A stretch of DNA of 64,000 nucleotides from Crossiella sp. SN42. Lineage in GTDB: Bacteria > Actinomycetota > Actinomycetes > Mycobacteriales > Pseudonocardiaceae. The stretch is taken from assembly GCF_023897065.1 (NCBI RefSeq), contig NZ_JAMHIV010000039.1:37667-101666 (forward strand), given 5' to 3'. Made by a program: the position numbers and the translations under genes. Below, one piece after another: positions 14,883 through 23,687 of this stretch (the first letter of the stretch is position 1; each line of letters begins with the position of its first letter). The notes beneath the pieces are model-generated. The model was not told the origin of the DNA. It searched no databases and saw nothing but the letters and a program-made list of their open reading frames with translations.

Positions 14883-15685
14883 CCCAGGCCGACCACACGG
14901 CCGAGCCGCAGTCCGGCGACTCCGGCCGATACGACCACCTGAAGCCGCTGTTCAGCGAGTTCGCCGCGCTGGCAGCGGATGACCCTCGCCGGTCCCAGCT
15001 GCGCGACGCGCTGGTCACCGGGCACCTGCCGGTGGCCAAGCACATCGCGCGCCGGTTCAGCCAGCGCGGCGAGCCGCAGGAGGACCTGATCCAGGTCGCC
15101 ACGCTCGGCCTGATCAACGCGGTGGACCGGTTCGACCCGGAGCGCGGGGTGGACTTCCTGTCCTTCGCGGTGCCCACCGTGATGGGCGAGGTGCGCAGGC
15201 ACTTCCGGGACGCCAGCTGGGCGGTCCGGGTGCCCAGGCGGCTCAAGGAGCTGCACCTGTCGATCAGCGCGGCCACCAGCGAGCTGTCCCAGCGGCTCGG
15301 TCGCGCGCCGACGCCCAGCGAGATCGCCACCCACCTCCAGCTCACCCGCGAGGAGGTCTACGAGGGTCTGGAGGCCACCAACGCCTACCGCAGCGCCTCC
15401 CTGGACGACCTGCTCATCGCCGATGACGACTCGGTCTCCCTGGGCGACGCGCTCGGCGAGGAGGACTCCGGGCTGGCCGAGGTGGAGTACCGCGAGTCGC
15501 TGCAACCGCTGCTGGCCCAGCTGCCGGAGCGGGAGCGGACCATCGTGGTGCTGCGGTTCTTCGGCAACATGACGCAGACCCAGATCGCGGACCGGGTCGG
15601 CATCTCGCAGATGCACGTCTCCCGGCTGCTCGGCCGCACGCTGGCCACGCTGCGGGAGAAGCTGATGGACGAGGAGTCCGGCTAA
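14879..15685 (+). CDS. sigB: SigB/SigF-family RNA polymerase sigma factor
   Basis: A 268-residue group 3 sigma factor. Region 2 covers LVTGHLPVAKHIARRF to GVDFLSFAVPTVMGEVRRHF; region 3 spans about 125-180; region 4 ends with GISQMHVSRLLGRTL as recognition helix. The subfamily drives general-stress and differentiation genes in actinomycetes. It starts at GTG overlapping the anti-sigma stop (GTGA), so the pair is translationally coupled. A SigB-like promoter precedes the operon. The stop overlaps that of the convergent methyltransferase gene. Confidence 0.92.
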   Translation: MTQADHTAEPQSGDSGRYDHLKPLFSEFAALAADDPRRSQLRDALVTGHLPVAKHIARRFSQRGEPQEDLIQVATLGLINAVDRFDPERGVDFLSFAVPTVMGEVRRHFRDASWAVRVPRRLKELHLSISAATSELSQRLGRAPTPSEIATHLQLTREEVYEGLEATNAYRSASLDDLLIADDDSVSLGDALGEEDSGLAEVEYRESLQPLLAQLPERERTIVVLRFFGNMTQTQIADRVGISQMHVSRLLGRTLATLREKLMDEESG

Positions 15686-16356
15686 CGGGCCAGGATCAGC
15701 GCGCCCCGTTTGGTGACGGTCATCGGGACCTCGACCCAGCGCGCGCTGATCTCGGCCTCGGCCGGGGGCATCAGCCTGGCCACCAGGTAGTCCCGCACGG
15801 CCGGCGGGTCGGGCAGGTGGACCATGGGCGCGTCCCACGTCCGCACCTCGACCCGGTCGAACACCGTGCGCACCAGGCCGGGCGCGTCCTCGGCGTCGAA
15901 GGCGGTGCGCGGGGCCCGCCAGACCGGGGCCAGCTCCGGTGAGTCGCTGTGCGCGATGGTGGCGGCCAGGAACAGGCCGCCCTCGGCCAGCACCCGGCGG
16001 GCCTCGCGCAGCGCGGGGCGCGGATCAGCCAGGTGGCAGAAGGAGTTGGCGGCCACCACCACGTCGAAGGCGCCGTCGGCGAAGGGCAGCGCGGTCGCGC
16101 AGGCGCGCACGGCGGGGCCGGGGTGGGCGCGCAGCATGGTGGCCGAGCGGTCCAGGCCGACGAGCAGCCGCGGCCGGGGGCCACCGGCGGTCACCGCGCG
16201 GCTGAGCACGCCCTCGGCGCAGCCCACGTCCAGCACCGCGCCACCCTCGGGCAGCTCGGCGGCGAGCACCGCGTACAGGTCCGGCGCGCCCGGCGAGGCG
16301 GTCATGCCGCGCCGGTAGCGGTCCGGGTTGTCGTCGTAGTCGCGCGGGATGGCCAT
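15682..16356 (-). CDS. Class I SAM-dependent methyltransferase
   Basis: The 224-residue protein has the Rossmann methyltransferase signature: motif I VLDVGCAEG, an acidic residue at LLVGLDRS, ALPFADGAFDVVVAAN for motif II and LAEGGLF for motif III. This is a small-molecule or UbiE/Methyltransf_11-type enzyme; the substrate is not evident. It ends head-on against the sigma factor gene and lies 29 bases past the D,D-carboxypeptidase gene start side, in the same direction as that gene. Confidence 0.85.
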   Translation of the reverse strand: MAIPRDYDDNPDRYRRGMTASPGAPDLYAVLAAELPEGGAVLDVGCAEGVLSRAVTAGGPRPRLLVGLDRSATMLRAHPGPAVRACATALPFADGAFDVVVAANSFCHLADPRPALREARRVLAEGGLFLAATIAHSDSPELAPVWRAPRTAFDAEDAPGLVRTVFDRVEVRTWDAPMVHLPDPPAVRDYLVARLMPPAEAEISARWVEVPMTVTKRGALILAR

Positions 16357-16385
16357 GCCTCCGAGTGTGGACCTCTTTGCCGCGC

Positions 16386-17966
16386 TCAGCAGGCTTTGCG
16401 CCAGGAGCATTCGGTCCACGGGTCCGCCTCGGCCGGGGACTCCGGGATCGCGGCGCGGGCGGCGGGGCCGGGGTGGGCGGCCAGGCGCACCGCGATCCGG
16501 TCCTCCAGGTCCTTGGTGCCGCTGAGCGTGTTGTTGGTGACCACCGCGAACACCAGGTCCCGGCCGTCGCGGCCGGCGACGTAGCCGGACAGCGCGCTCA
16601 CCCCGGTCAGCGACCCGGTCTTGGCCCGCACCTTGCCCTCGGCCGGGGTGCCGCGCAGCCGGTTGCGCAGGGTGCCGCCGACCAGGCGGTCGGCCTTGCC
16701 CGCCACCGGCAGCGAGTGGTGCCAGACCGGGTACCAGGGGCGGGTGCGGGCGGCGGCCAGCAGCGCGGTGAGCTGGTCCGCGGTGACCATGTCCATTCTG
16801 GACAGTCCGGAGCCGTCGACCAGGCGGTGCGCGGCGGCGGGCACGCCAAGCGCGGCCAGTTTCGGGGCCATCGCGCGGATGCCGTCGGCCCAGGTGCCCT
16901 TGCCGTGCACGGCCTTGCCCATGGCCTTGACCAGGATCTCGGCGTGGCCGTTGTTGGACAGCTTCATGAACGGCACCAGCAGCTCCGCCAGCGGCATCGA
17001 GCGGTGCGCGGCCAGCTCGGCGAAGTGCGGCGGGGTGACGCCGGTGCCCGGCTTGGCATCCAGCACCCGGACGCCACGGCGCAGCAGCGCGGCCTGGAAG
17101 ACGTCGGCGGCGTAGCGGGCCGGATCGTCCACAGTGGAGAAATGCGCGCTCGCGGATCCGTTGGCGGGCGCGGATCCGGTGACCAGCACGGTGTTGGTGC
17201 CGTGCTGCCGCTCCACCGCGATGGTGCTCGCCGAACCGGGCGCGCCGGTGGTGGCCCGGTTGTCGATGGTGATCACCGAGGTCGGCGGGGTCAGCTCCAC
17301 GGCAGGCCGCTGACCGGCCGCGGCCGGGTGGACCCTGACGATCACGGTGCCCGCGTCGTAGTCGGTGTCCGGGGCCACCGACAGCGCGCCGACCTGCGCG
17401 GAGTAGTAGAACGGCTCGTCGTCCCAGGCCCAGCTCGGACCGAGCCGGACCGGGTCGAAGGCGGAGTCGTCGGCCACCACCCGCCCGGTGACCACCTGGA
17501 GGCCGGTGTCGGCGACCCGCTGCGCCAGCGCGTCGTAGTCGGCGGCCAGGGTGGTCGGGTCGCCGGTGCCGCGCAGGTAGAGGTCGCCGTGGAGGACCTT
17601 GCCGCGCAACGAGCTGTCGGCCAGCACGCTGGTGGTGAAGCGGTGGTCCGGGCCGAGCACCTCCAGCGCGGCGGCGGAGGTGAGCAGCTTGGCGTTGGAG
17701 GCCGGCAGCAGCCGGTCCGCGCCGCCCCTGCGGTAGAGCACCTTGCCGGTGTCTACCGAAGACCTGCTTGCAGGGTCGAGCATCGGCACAGTGCGGACGA
17801 CCACGCCGGTGCCCGCCCCGGCCAGGCGGGGGTCGGCCAGGATCTGGTCCAGGTCCGCGGTCAGCGAGAGGGTGCTCGGGTCGTCGCCGGCGGCGGCACT
17901 GCCGGTGACGAGCCCACCGAGCAGCGCGGTGGCGCACAGGACGGCGAGCAGGCGTGGTCGTGGCAT
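16386..17966 (-). CDS. dacB: D-alanyl-D-alanine carboxypeptidase/endopeptidase (PBP4 type)
   Basis: A 526-residue exported penicillin-binding protein of the S13 family that trims or cleaves peptidoglycan crosslinks. A signal peptide covers about residues 1-26. The three active-site motifs are present: Ser90-x-x-Lys93 (SNAK), Ser337-Asn-Asn (SNN) and Lys449-Thr-Gly (KTG). The region between motifs 1 and 2 holds the family's inserted domains. ATG17966 begins the signal peptide; an upstream frame is open but has no signal. The C-terminus (DPWTECSWRKAC) is unusual in having two Cys. Confidence 0.92.
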   Translation of the reverse strand: MPRPRLLAVLCATALLGGLVTGSAAAGDDPSTLSLTADLDQILADPRLAGAGTGVVVRTVPMLDPASRSSVDTGKVLYRRGGADRLLPASNAKLLTSAAALEVLGPDHRFTTSVLADSSLRGKVLHGDLYLRGTGDPTTLAADYDALAQRVADTGLQVVTGRVVADDSAFDPVRLGPSWAWDDEPFYYSAQVGALSVAPDTDYDAGTVIVRVHPAAAGQRPAVELTPPTSVITIDNRATTGAPGSASTIAVERQHGTNTVLVTGSAPANGSASAHFSTVDDPARYAADVFQAALLRRGVRVLDAKPGTGVTPPHFAELAAHRSMPLAELLVPFMKLSNNGHAEILVKAMGKAVHGKGTWADGIRAMAPKLAALGVPAAAHRLVDGSGLSRMDMVTADQLTALLAAARTRPWYPVWHHSLPVAGKADRLVGGTLRNRLRGTPAEGKVRAKTGSLTGVSALSGYVAGRDGRDLVFAVVTNNTLSGTKDLEDRIAVRLAAHPGPAARAAIPESPAEADPWTECSWRKAC

Positions 17967-18042
17967 GCGCTGAACCTGGCCCGGGACGGCCCGCGCGGGC
18001 AATGGCTCTGGCCGGTTTTCCGCCGAACGGCTGCTGGTGCTG

Positions 18043-18906
18043 CTACAGGCGGCCGAGCAGCTCGGTCTTCTTCGCGGCGAACTCCGCCTCGGTGAGCAGG
18101 CCGGCCTCGCGCAGCTCGCCGAGCTTGCGGATCGCGGCGACCACCTCGTCAGTGGTGGCGGCCAGCGTGCTCGGCAGCGCCGGGGCGTCGGCCTGGCCGC
18201 GCTGGATGGCCACCAGCAGCGCGGCGGCGAAGGGCAGCGACTCAGCGGTGACGCCCGCGCCGAAGCCGAAGGTGACCGTGTGCGGGTCGATCTTGGGGCT
18301 GAGCGTGGTGTGCGGCGCGTCGGCGGTGCGCAGCCGCAGGTGACCGCCGCCGCTGGCCGGGGTGGCCCAGTCCAGGCCGAGCACCCGCTCGATCGGCACG
18401 GTCCGTGCTCCGGCGGCCCGCTTCTCCGGGTGCGCCTCGTCCCGGACCGGCTCGAACAGAACGGTGCGGCCGTCGAAGCCGACCACGCTGTCGTAGCCGA
18501 CCAGGCGGCAGGGCGGCGCGGGGGCGGTGAGCAGGAACTCCGGGGCCGGGCGGTCGGCGTCCGGGTTGAGCGAGACCCGGCCGCGGATATCCCCGGCGTA
18601 GTGCTCGGCCAGGGCGCGGTTGTTGGCAGGCACCACCAGTCGGTAGGGATCGCCGCGGTCGGGGAGCTGGCCACCCGCGGCCTCCAGGAAGGGGCAGGCG
18701 CCCGGTCGCAGCAGCAGGCGCAGGGTGGCGCTCCTGCGGTCGTCGCTCAGCCGCACCCCGGCGATCGCGGTGTCCGGCACGGTCCGCTCGCCCAGCTTCT
18801 TGAGCAGTCCGCTGGCGCGCAGGCCGCCGCGGTAGACGATGCGGATGCTGCCCGTCTCGAAGAACCAGGTGGCGTTGTCCCCCGCCAGCTCCAACCCGAA
18901 AGTCAC
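18043..18906 (-). CDS. DUF4429/SHOCT-domain protein
   Basis: The 287-residue protein is made of two similar beta-rich blocks (about 1-115 and 130-225), each with a WFE...IRI- or RTVLF-type strand, as in DUF4429 proteins, and a short C-terminal SHOCT helix pair (IRKLGELREAGLLTEAEFAAKKTELLGRL split over 258-287). SHOCT segments are thought to mediate oligomer or membrane association. No enzyme motif is visible. It starts with GTG and lies between the chitinase and carboxypeptidase genes in the same direction. Confidence 0.8.
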   Translation of the reverse strand: MTFGLELAGDNATWFFETGSIRIVYRGGLRASGLLKKLGERTVPDTAIAGVRLSDDRRSATLRLLLRPGACPFLEAAGGQLPDRGDPYRLVVPANNRALAEHYAGDIRGRVSLNPDADRPAPEFLLTAPAPPCRLVGYDSVVGFDGRTVLFEPVRDEAHPEKRAAGARTVPIERVLGLDWATPASGGGHLRLRTADAPHTTLSPKIDPHTVTFGFGAGVTAESLPFAAALLVAIQRGQADAPALPSTLAATTDEVVAAIRKLGELREAGLLTEAEFAAKKTELLGRL

Positions 18907-18974
18907 CAGGCGAATCTAACCCGGGGTGGGGCGGCCGGAGTGCGAGTTCCGGCCGTCCCACCCACTCGGCCGCC

Positions 18975-21356
18975 TCAGCAGGCGCCGAGGTCCTGCCACA
19001 CCCCCCATTCGCCGGTGGCCCCTGGCTCCTCGCCCTTGGTCCACCACTTGGCCCGCCACTTCTTGCCCTTGTGCGAGACCTCGTTGCCCTGGGTGTAGGT
19101 CGCGTCCCGGTTCCAGGCCGCCACCGAACAGGCCGGGGGCGGAGTGGTGGTCGTGGTCGTGGTGCTGGTCGTCGTGCTCGTGGTGGTGCCGGTCGTGCTG
19201 CTGCTTGTGGTGGTCGTGGGGGTGCTGCCGCCGGCGCCGCGGGCGTGGTCCTGCTTGAGCCCGTAGGTCTTGCCGCCGAAGGTCAGCGTGAGGTTGGACG
19301 GGGTGGCGATGGGCAGGTAGTAGACGATCGCCACCTCGGCGCTGGCCCCCGGCGCCAGGCTCTGCCAGCCGGGCAGCTTCAGCGAGATCCGGTGCAGGTC
19401 GCCCTTGAGGCCGCCGATGTTCGGTCCACTGTGGTCGGTGCGGGTCACCGCGAGCGTCCAGCCGGACTGCTGCTGCATGTTGGCCGGGGCCGAGGTGCCG
19501 TAGTCGAACTGGAGGTCCGCGCCGCCGGGGATGGTCACCGTGGAGTTGTTGGTGATCTTCGCCTTGGGGCTGATCGGGTAGTTCGCGTCGCCGACCGGGA
19601 ACTGGCCCAGTTCCACCGACACGTCAAGGGTTTCCGCCGGGGTGGTGTGCTTGGCCTTGCGGTTGCCGTAGGCCGAGCCGGTGCGGAACTTGTCGTACAT
19701 CGTGGTGGTCAGCGTGGACCCCATGAAGTACTCGTTCTTGGCGGTGTCCTTGGCGTAGTCGCCGGCCAGCTCCCAGATCATGATGCCGCCCAGCCCGCGG
19801 TCGAGCACGTACTGCGCCTTGGCCGCGATGGACTGTTCGTCCTCTGTGGACAGGAACACCTTCTTCTGCTCGTTCCACAGCCAGGGCGCGACCAGGGTGC
19901 TGTCGTAGTGGCGGGTGTAGGCGCCGGTGATCGCGTGGTCGGGGTTGGCCGCCGGGTTCAGGCCGTACTGCGCGGCGTAACTGCCGAGCTTGCCGTCCTG
20001 GAGGTTCTTGGCGTGCCACATGGGGTTCGAGCCAGCCGGGACCTCCTTGCCCGCGGTGTCCAGGTCGTGCCAGAGGTTGTCCACCCCGACCGCCCCGTTG
20101 CCGCACGGCGTGGTCGACCCGACCGAGCCCCCGGTGCCTGCCGGGCACTTGGTCTGGTCGGGCAACGCGGCCTTGCCCCACAAGCCGTTGGTGCCACCGC
20201 TGACCCCGCGCCAGCCGCGGGTGTAGTACGGCACCCCGAGGTTGATCCGCCCGGCCTGCATGGCGCCGCGGAAGTAGTGGTAGGACCAGTCACCGTTGAG
20301 GTAGCCGATCCCGCCGTACTGCGGGGTGCTGTAGACGTTGCCCGCGGCCAGCTCGGCGTCCTTGCCGTCGTCGAAGAGCGCGGCGTTCGGGCCGACGAAG
20401 TGGTTCCACGCGCCGTGCAGGTCGTAGGACATCACGTTGACGTAGTCCAGGTACTGCAACACCTGGTGGGTCTCCATGCCGCGCAGCATGTAGCCGGAGG
20501 AGGGCGCGGCCACGGTCAGCAGGTAGTACTTGCCGTCGGCGGCCGAGGCCGCGTCCAGCTTCTCCCGCAGCGTCTTCATCAGCGCGTTGTACCCGGCCAT
20601 CAGCTTGGCCCGGCGCGGGTTGGAGAAGGAGAAGTCGAGCGGGTTGCCCGAGTTCGGCATGGAGGTCGCGTACTCGTAGTCGATGTCCGCGCCGTTGAAA
20701 CCGTAGCGGCGCACCAGGTCCACCACCGAGTCGGCGAAGGTGTTGATCGTCGACTGCGAGTCGGTCATGGTGTAGAAACCGCCGCTGGCAACGCGGTTGC
20801 CGCTGTCGTCGATGAACCCGCCGGTCTCCGCCCAGCCCCCGATGGAGATCAGCGACTTCACGTCGGGGTACTGCTTCTTATACTTGTTGAGCAGGTTGAA
20901 GTGCCCCTTGTACGGCAACGACGGATCCAGCTCCGCCCCGGCCACGCCAGGCCACTCCATGCCGGTGGAGGGGTTGTTCGGACCGTTGGCGCCCACCGAT
21001 GCCTTGTTGTCCGCGCCGATGTGCGCGAAGGCGTAGTTGAGGTGGGTGACCTTGGTCCAGGGGATGTCCTTGGCCAGGTAGGCGGGCTGGCCGTTCTTGC
21101 CGGTGCGCCAGCTGGTGAAGTAGCCGATGATCCGGCGCGGGTGGTCCGCGCCCATCTTCTCCCGGCCCTCGGCGTCGTAGGCCAGGCAGTAGGGGACGTT
21201 CACGTTCGGCGTGCGGTAGAGCCCGTCGGGACGGCAGTCCTCGTTGGCCGCGGTGTCAGGCACCTCGGCCCGCGACTCCGGACTCCGCACCGCGACGAAC
21301 ATCAAACTCGCCAGCAAGGCAACCAGGGCGGCGAAAAGCGGCACCTTCCTGATCAC
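18975..21356 (-). CDS. Secreted GH18 chitinase with C-terminal chitin-binding module
   Basis: A 793-residue secreted endo-acting chitinase candidate. A signal peptide covers about residues 1-30. The GH18 barrel holds SIGGW (171-175) and the catalytic DxDxE as ADIDYE with Glu228 the proton donor; the usual Gly-Ile of GIDIDWE reads Gly-Ala, a minor change. A beta-sandwich region (about 600-690) follows, then a Thr/Ser linker near 705-735 and a CBM5/12-type module (about 745-793; WNRDATYTQGNEV, WRAKWWTKGEEP). GTG21356 follows GGAGG. Two DasR-like sites lie in the promoter, pointing to N-acetylglucosamine control. Confidence 0.95.
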   Translation of the reverse strand: MIRKVPLFAALVALLASLMFVAVRSPESRAEVPDTAANEDCRPDGLYRTPNVNVPYCLAYDAEGREKMGADHPRRIIGYFTSWRTGKNGQPAYLAKDIPWTKVTHLNYAFAHIGADNKASVGANGPNNPSTGMEWPGVAGAELDPSLPYKGHFNLLNKYKKQYPDVKSLISIGGWAETGGFIDDSGNRVASGGFYTMTDSQSTINTFADSVVDLVRRYGFNGADIDYEYATSMPNSGNPLDFSFSNPRRAKLMAGYNALMKTLREKLDAASAADGKYYLLTVAAPSSGYMLRGMETHQVLQYLDYVNVMSYDLHGAWNHFVGPNAALFDDGKDAELAAGNVYSTPQYGGIGYLNGDWSYHYFRGAMQAGRINLGVPYYTRGWRGVSGGTNGLWGKAALPDQTKCPAGTGGSVGSTTPCGNGAVGVDNLWHDLDTAGKEVPAGSNPMWHAKNLQDGKLGSYAAQYGLNPAANPDHAITGAYTRHYDSTLVAPWLWNEQKKVFLSTEDEQSIAAKAQYVLDRGLGGIMIWELAGDYAKDTAKNEYFMGSTLTTTMYDKFRTGSAYGNRKAKHTTPAETLDVSVELGQFPVGDANYPISPKAKITNNSTVTIPGGADLQFDYGTSAPANMQQQSGWTLAVTRTDHSGPNIGGLKGDLHRISLKLPGWQSLAPGASAEVAIVYYLPIATPSNLTLTFGGKTYGLKQDHARGAGGSTPTTTTSSSTTGTTTSTTTSTTTTTTTPPPACSVAAWNRDATYTQGNEVSHKGKKWRAKWWTKGEEPGATGEWGVWQDLGAC

Positions 21357-21434
21357 GGTTCACCTCCAGGGGACAGCGGCGGCGGAGGCGGCTGTGTGCG
21401 CGTGCGCGCGGTCACAGTGGTGCAGGGTGCCCGA

Positions 21435-21477
21435 AAGGTAAGAGGTCCAGACCATCATCGTCAATAGGTCTGGACCA
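21435..21477 (-). promoter_or_regulatory. Chitinase promoter with two DasR-like operator repeats
   Basis: Reading the minus strand, TGGTCCAGACCT (21466-21477) and TGGTCTGGACCT (21443-21454) are spaced 23 bases and match the repeats found before streptomycete chitinase genes and the core of the DasR site. TTGACG (21459-21464) and TACCTT (21435-21440), 18 bases apart, form a promoter whose spacer is overlapped by the sites, a typical repression layout. Confidence 0.75.
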
Positions 21478-21553
21478 CTGGGTTTGGGTGGTGATCTGGG
21501 CTGATCCGGTTGGCGGTACGGGGTTGGGGCCGGTTGCCGGGGTGGTCACGCTC

Positions 21554-22144
21554 TCACGTCCCTGCCGACCGACCAGGCGGGCGGACACCCGTCACCTGTT
21601 CCAGTCGCTTGGCCACTCCCAGCAGCAAGCCGAACTTGCGGCGGAACGCGCCCCCGTGCACCGGGTACCCCCAGGTGGTCTCCAGCACGCCGTCGCCGAC
21701 GTGGACATCGCCCCCGATGACCGGACGGCGAAGCATCCACCACCGCAATCCCTCCCCGGCACGCAACCGAGGATCGTCGGCGTACACCCGGACCCGGAAC
21801 AGGAACCGCTTGTACTCGATACCGCAGGCCGGCAGGTGCTCGAAGCCGTACAACTTCAGCGTGGTGCGGTACGACTCCCCGCCGTCACCGTCGGAGTCGC
21901 GCTTCTCCACAACCCGGAACCGGTATCCCCGGTACGTGCCGGAGAAACGAACGGTTTCCAGGTCCCGACCCCAGTACTTTTCCGAGATCTTGTGCTTCCA
22001 ACCGTGTCTCTTCGCCAGCCAGTCCAGTTGGAACGAGCGAAAAGCCCCCACCCGGATCTCGTGCAGGACCAGCCACCCCAAGGGGACGACCACCGGAGAA
22101 CCACCGACCACCAGGGCCAGCAGCAAGTACAGTGTGTCGCTCAC
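21554..22144 (-). CDS. Hypothetical membrane-anchored protein, last gene of ESX-type cassette A
   Basis: The 196-residue protein has one N-terminal membrane helix (about 5-27) and a soluble mixed alpha/beta domain with many Arg and aromatic residues (HGWKHKISEKYWGRDLE). No family recognised. GTG overlaps the stop of the upstream WXG-containing gene by four bases, so the two are translationally coupled. Its counterpart in cassette B is a 170-residue membrane protein; a chaperone, anchor or immunity role is possible but unproven. Confidence 0.7.
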   Translation of the reverse strand: MSDTLYLLLALVVGGSPVVVPLGWLVLHEIRVGAFRSFQLDWLAKRHGWKHKISEKYWGRDLETVRFSGTYRGYRFRVVEKRDSDGDGGESYRTTLKLYGFEHLPACGIEYKRFLFRVRVYADDPRLRAGEGLRWWMLRRPVIGGDVHVGDGVLETTWGYPVHGGAFRRKFGLLLGVAKRLEQVTGVRPPGRSAGT

Positions 22145-23364
22145 AGGTCGAGGTCCCGCCGGGTCTGGTCATCGGCCTGGTCCCGGCCGGTGGCCTGCTC
22201 GCTTTCCAGTGATTTCTTGATGTCCTTGGCGTAGCCGGCCGCCTTGCTGATCCCCTTCGCCGGGTCCGGCTTCTCCTCCCACTTTCCGTCCGCCTCATCC
22301 CACTTTCCGGTCTTGACGTCCTCCCTTCCGATGAGCTTCTTGCCCTGCTCCTTGAGCGAATCCTTGAGCTTCTGCCCGCCACCGGCCTTCACTTGCTCCC
22401 AGGCGGACGGGCTGACCCGCTCCAACGTGTCCCGCCATTCGTCCCTGGTGAGCTCGCGCTGATCCTTCGCCTCCTTGTTCTTGTTGTCCTCCAGCCCTTT
22501 CTTGGCCTTGTCCAGGGCCGAGGTCTGGGTCTTGTCCAGGGTCTTGCCGCCCTTACCAGTCGAGGTGTCCATGAACTTCTGACCAGTCTTGGACTCGCGG
22601 AGCCAGCGCTGGAGCTTGGCGATCAGTTCCTTGATCTTGTTGAGCAGCTTGGTGAGGCGGCTGACCTTCTGGGTCGTCTTCACGGTGGTGCTGGCCACCT
22701 TGTAGGTGGTCACCGCACCGGCCACGGCAGTGGATCCGCCCAGGGTGATCTTCGCGGTGGCCAGGGCAACCAGCCAGGTAATGATCAACCATTCGATCAG
22801 GTCGGCCAGCAGGCCTCTGATGAACTCCTCCGCGACCTTCACGAGCATGCTGGATATGTGGAGCAATCCGGCGATGTCGCCGGCCTTGTCGGCGGTGCCC
22901 GCCACGCCGTCGAGGAAATCCCCGAGCCGGCCCCTGGCAGCGTCCGCGGCGGCGCCCGTCCAGTCCTTCAGGTCCTCCTTCAGCGTCGCGCTCAACTCCT
23001 TGCCGAACTCGACGATCTCCTTGCCCAGGTTGCTGAAGCCCTGGGCGGCCTTGGTCAGGGCATCCGAGTCGCCGGAAACGAGTTGGAGGGCTTCCTTCAG
23101 CGGCGTGCAGATGTTGATCAGAAAGCCGAGTCCCTGGTTGATCAGCCAGCCGAGTGGGTCGGTCATCGCGGAGATGGCGGTGCCGGCGCAGGAGGTGACG
23201 AAGCTCTTGGCGTCCGCGGCCACCGCGAGCACGTCCTGGCTGACGGTGGCGGTGTCCTTGCTGAAGTCGAGTTTGTTGAACTTGTCCGCGAGCTTGACCG
23301 CGCTGCCGATGCCCGCGGGCAAGTTGGGCGCGACGGTGCCTTCCCAGTAGCCAGGAGCGGTCAT
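22141..23364 (-). CDS. Large WXG/PPE-like helical protein (candidate type VII substrate), cassette A
   Basis: The 407-residue protein starts with about 150 helical residues holding a WTG turn (135-137), as in WXG100-related domains. A hydrophobic pair follows (about 185-230; LADLIEWLIITWLVALATAKI split by a Gly-rich turn). The last 150 residues are highly charged and Lys-rich, perhaps an effector or chaperone-contact domain; no toxin motif is recognisable. Both ends overlap neighbouring genes by four bases. Similar proteins in actinomycetes are exported by ESX systems, but no ESX machinery is encoded in this window. Confidence 0.65.
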   Translation of the reverse strand: MTAPGYWEGTVAPNLPAGIGSAVKLADKFNKLDFSKDTATVSQDVLAVAADAKSFVTSCAGTAISAMTDPLGWLINQGLGFLINICTPLKEALQLVSGDSDALTKAAQGFSNLGKEIVEFGKELSATLKEDLKDWTGAAADAARGRLGDFLDGVAGTADKAGDIAGLLHISSMLVKVAEEFIRGLLADLIEWLIITWLVALATAKITLGGSTAVAGAVTTYKVASTTVKTTQKVSRLTKLLNKIKELIAKLQRWLRESKTGQKFMDTSTGKGGKTLDKTQTSALDKAKKGLEDNKNKEAKDQRELTRDEWRDTLERVSPSAWEQVKAGGGQKLKDSLKEQGKKLIGREDVKTGKWDEADGKWEEKPDPAKGISKAAGYAKDIKKSLESEQATGRDQADDQTRRDLDL

Positions 23365-23687
23365 CGCGGTCCCTCCAGCTTCGCCTTGAGCTGCGTGGCC
23401 GATTGCTGGGCCGTCTCGTCAGCCTCGCGATAGGCGGCCGCGCATTCGGTGAGCTTCTCGCCGGCGTTGCCGGTGCCCTCGGCAAGCTTGCGCAGGAAGT
23501 CCCGGAAGTCGGCCACCATCGGGCGGTAGAGGAGCGCGAGTGGCTGGCCGATCAGGCCCCAGGCCAGCTCGGGCACCTCGGCGCCGGACAGCTTGCCCTT
23601 GAGGCCGTCGGCCTTGCCCGCCAGGCCCTTGACCTTGCCCGCGCAGTTGTCGATGCCGGTCAGGTTGGTCTTGAGCTTGCCGGACAT
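23361..23687 (-). CDS. WXG100-like small helical protein, cassette A
   Basis: The 108-residue protein has the size and two-helix look of ESX substrates: a Lys/Gly-rich first helix (LTGIDNCAGKVKGLAGKADGL), a turn around LAWGLIGQP where the WGL takes the WXG place, and a second helix ending TQLKAKLEGPR. ATG23687 overlaps the stop of the YbaB-like gene (TGATG) and its stop overlaps the next start (ATGA). Confidence 0.65.
   Translation of the reverse strand: MSGKLKTNLTGIDNCAGKVKGLAGKADGLKGKLSGAEVPELAWGLIGQPLALLYRPMVADFRDFLRKLAEGTGNAGEKLTECAAAYREADETAQQSATQLKAKLEGPR

Noticed and set aside
16386..18674. Extended 762-codon version of the D,D-carboxypeptidase
   Set aside because: The extra N-terminal part overlaps the DUF4429 gene in another frame and would bury the clear signal peptide at 17966.
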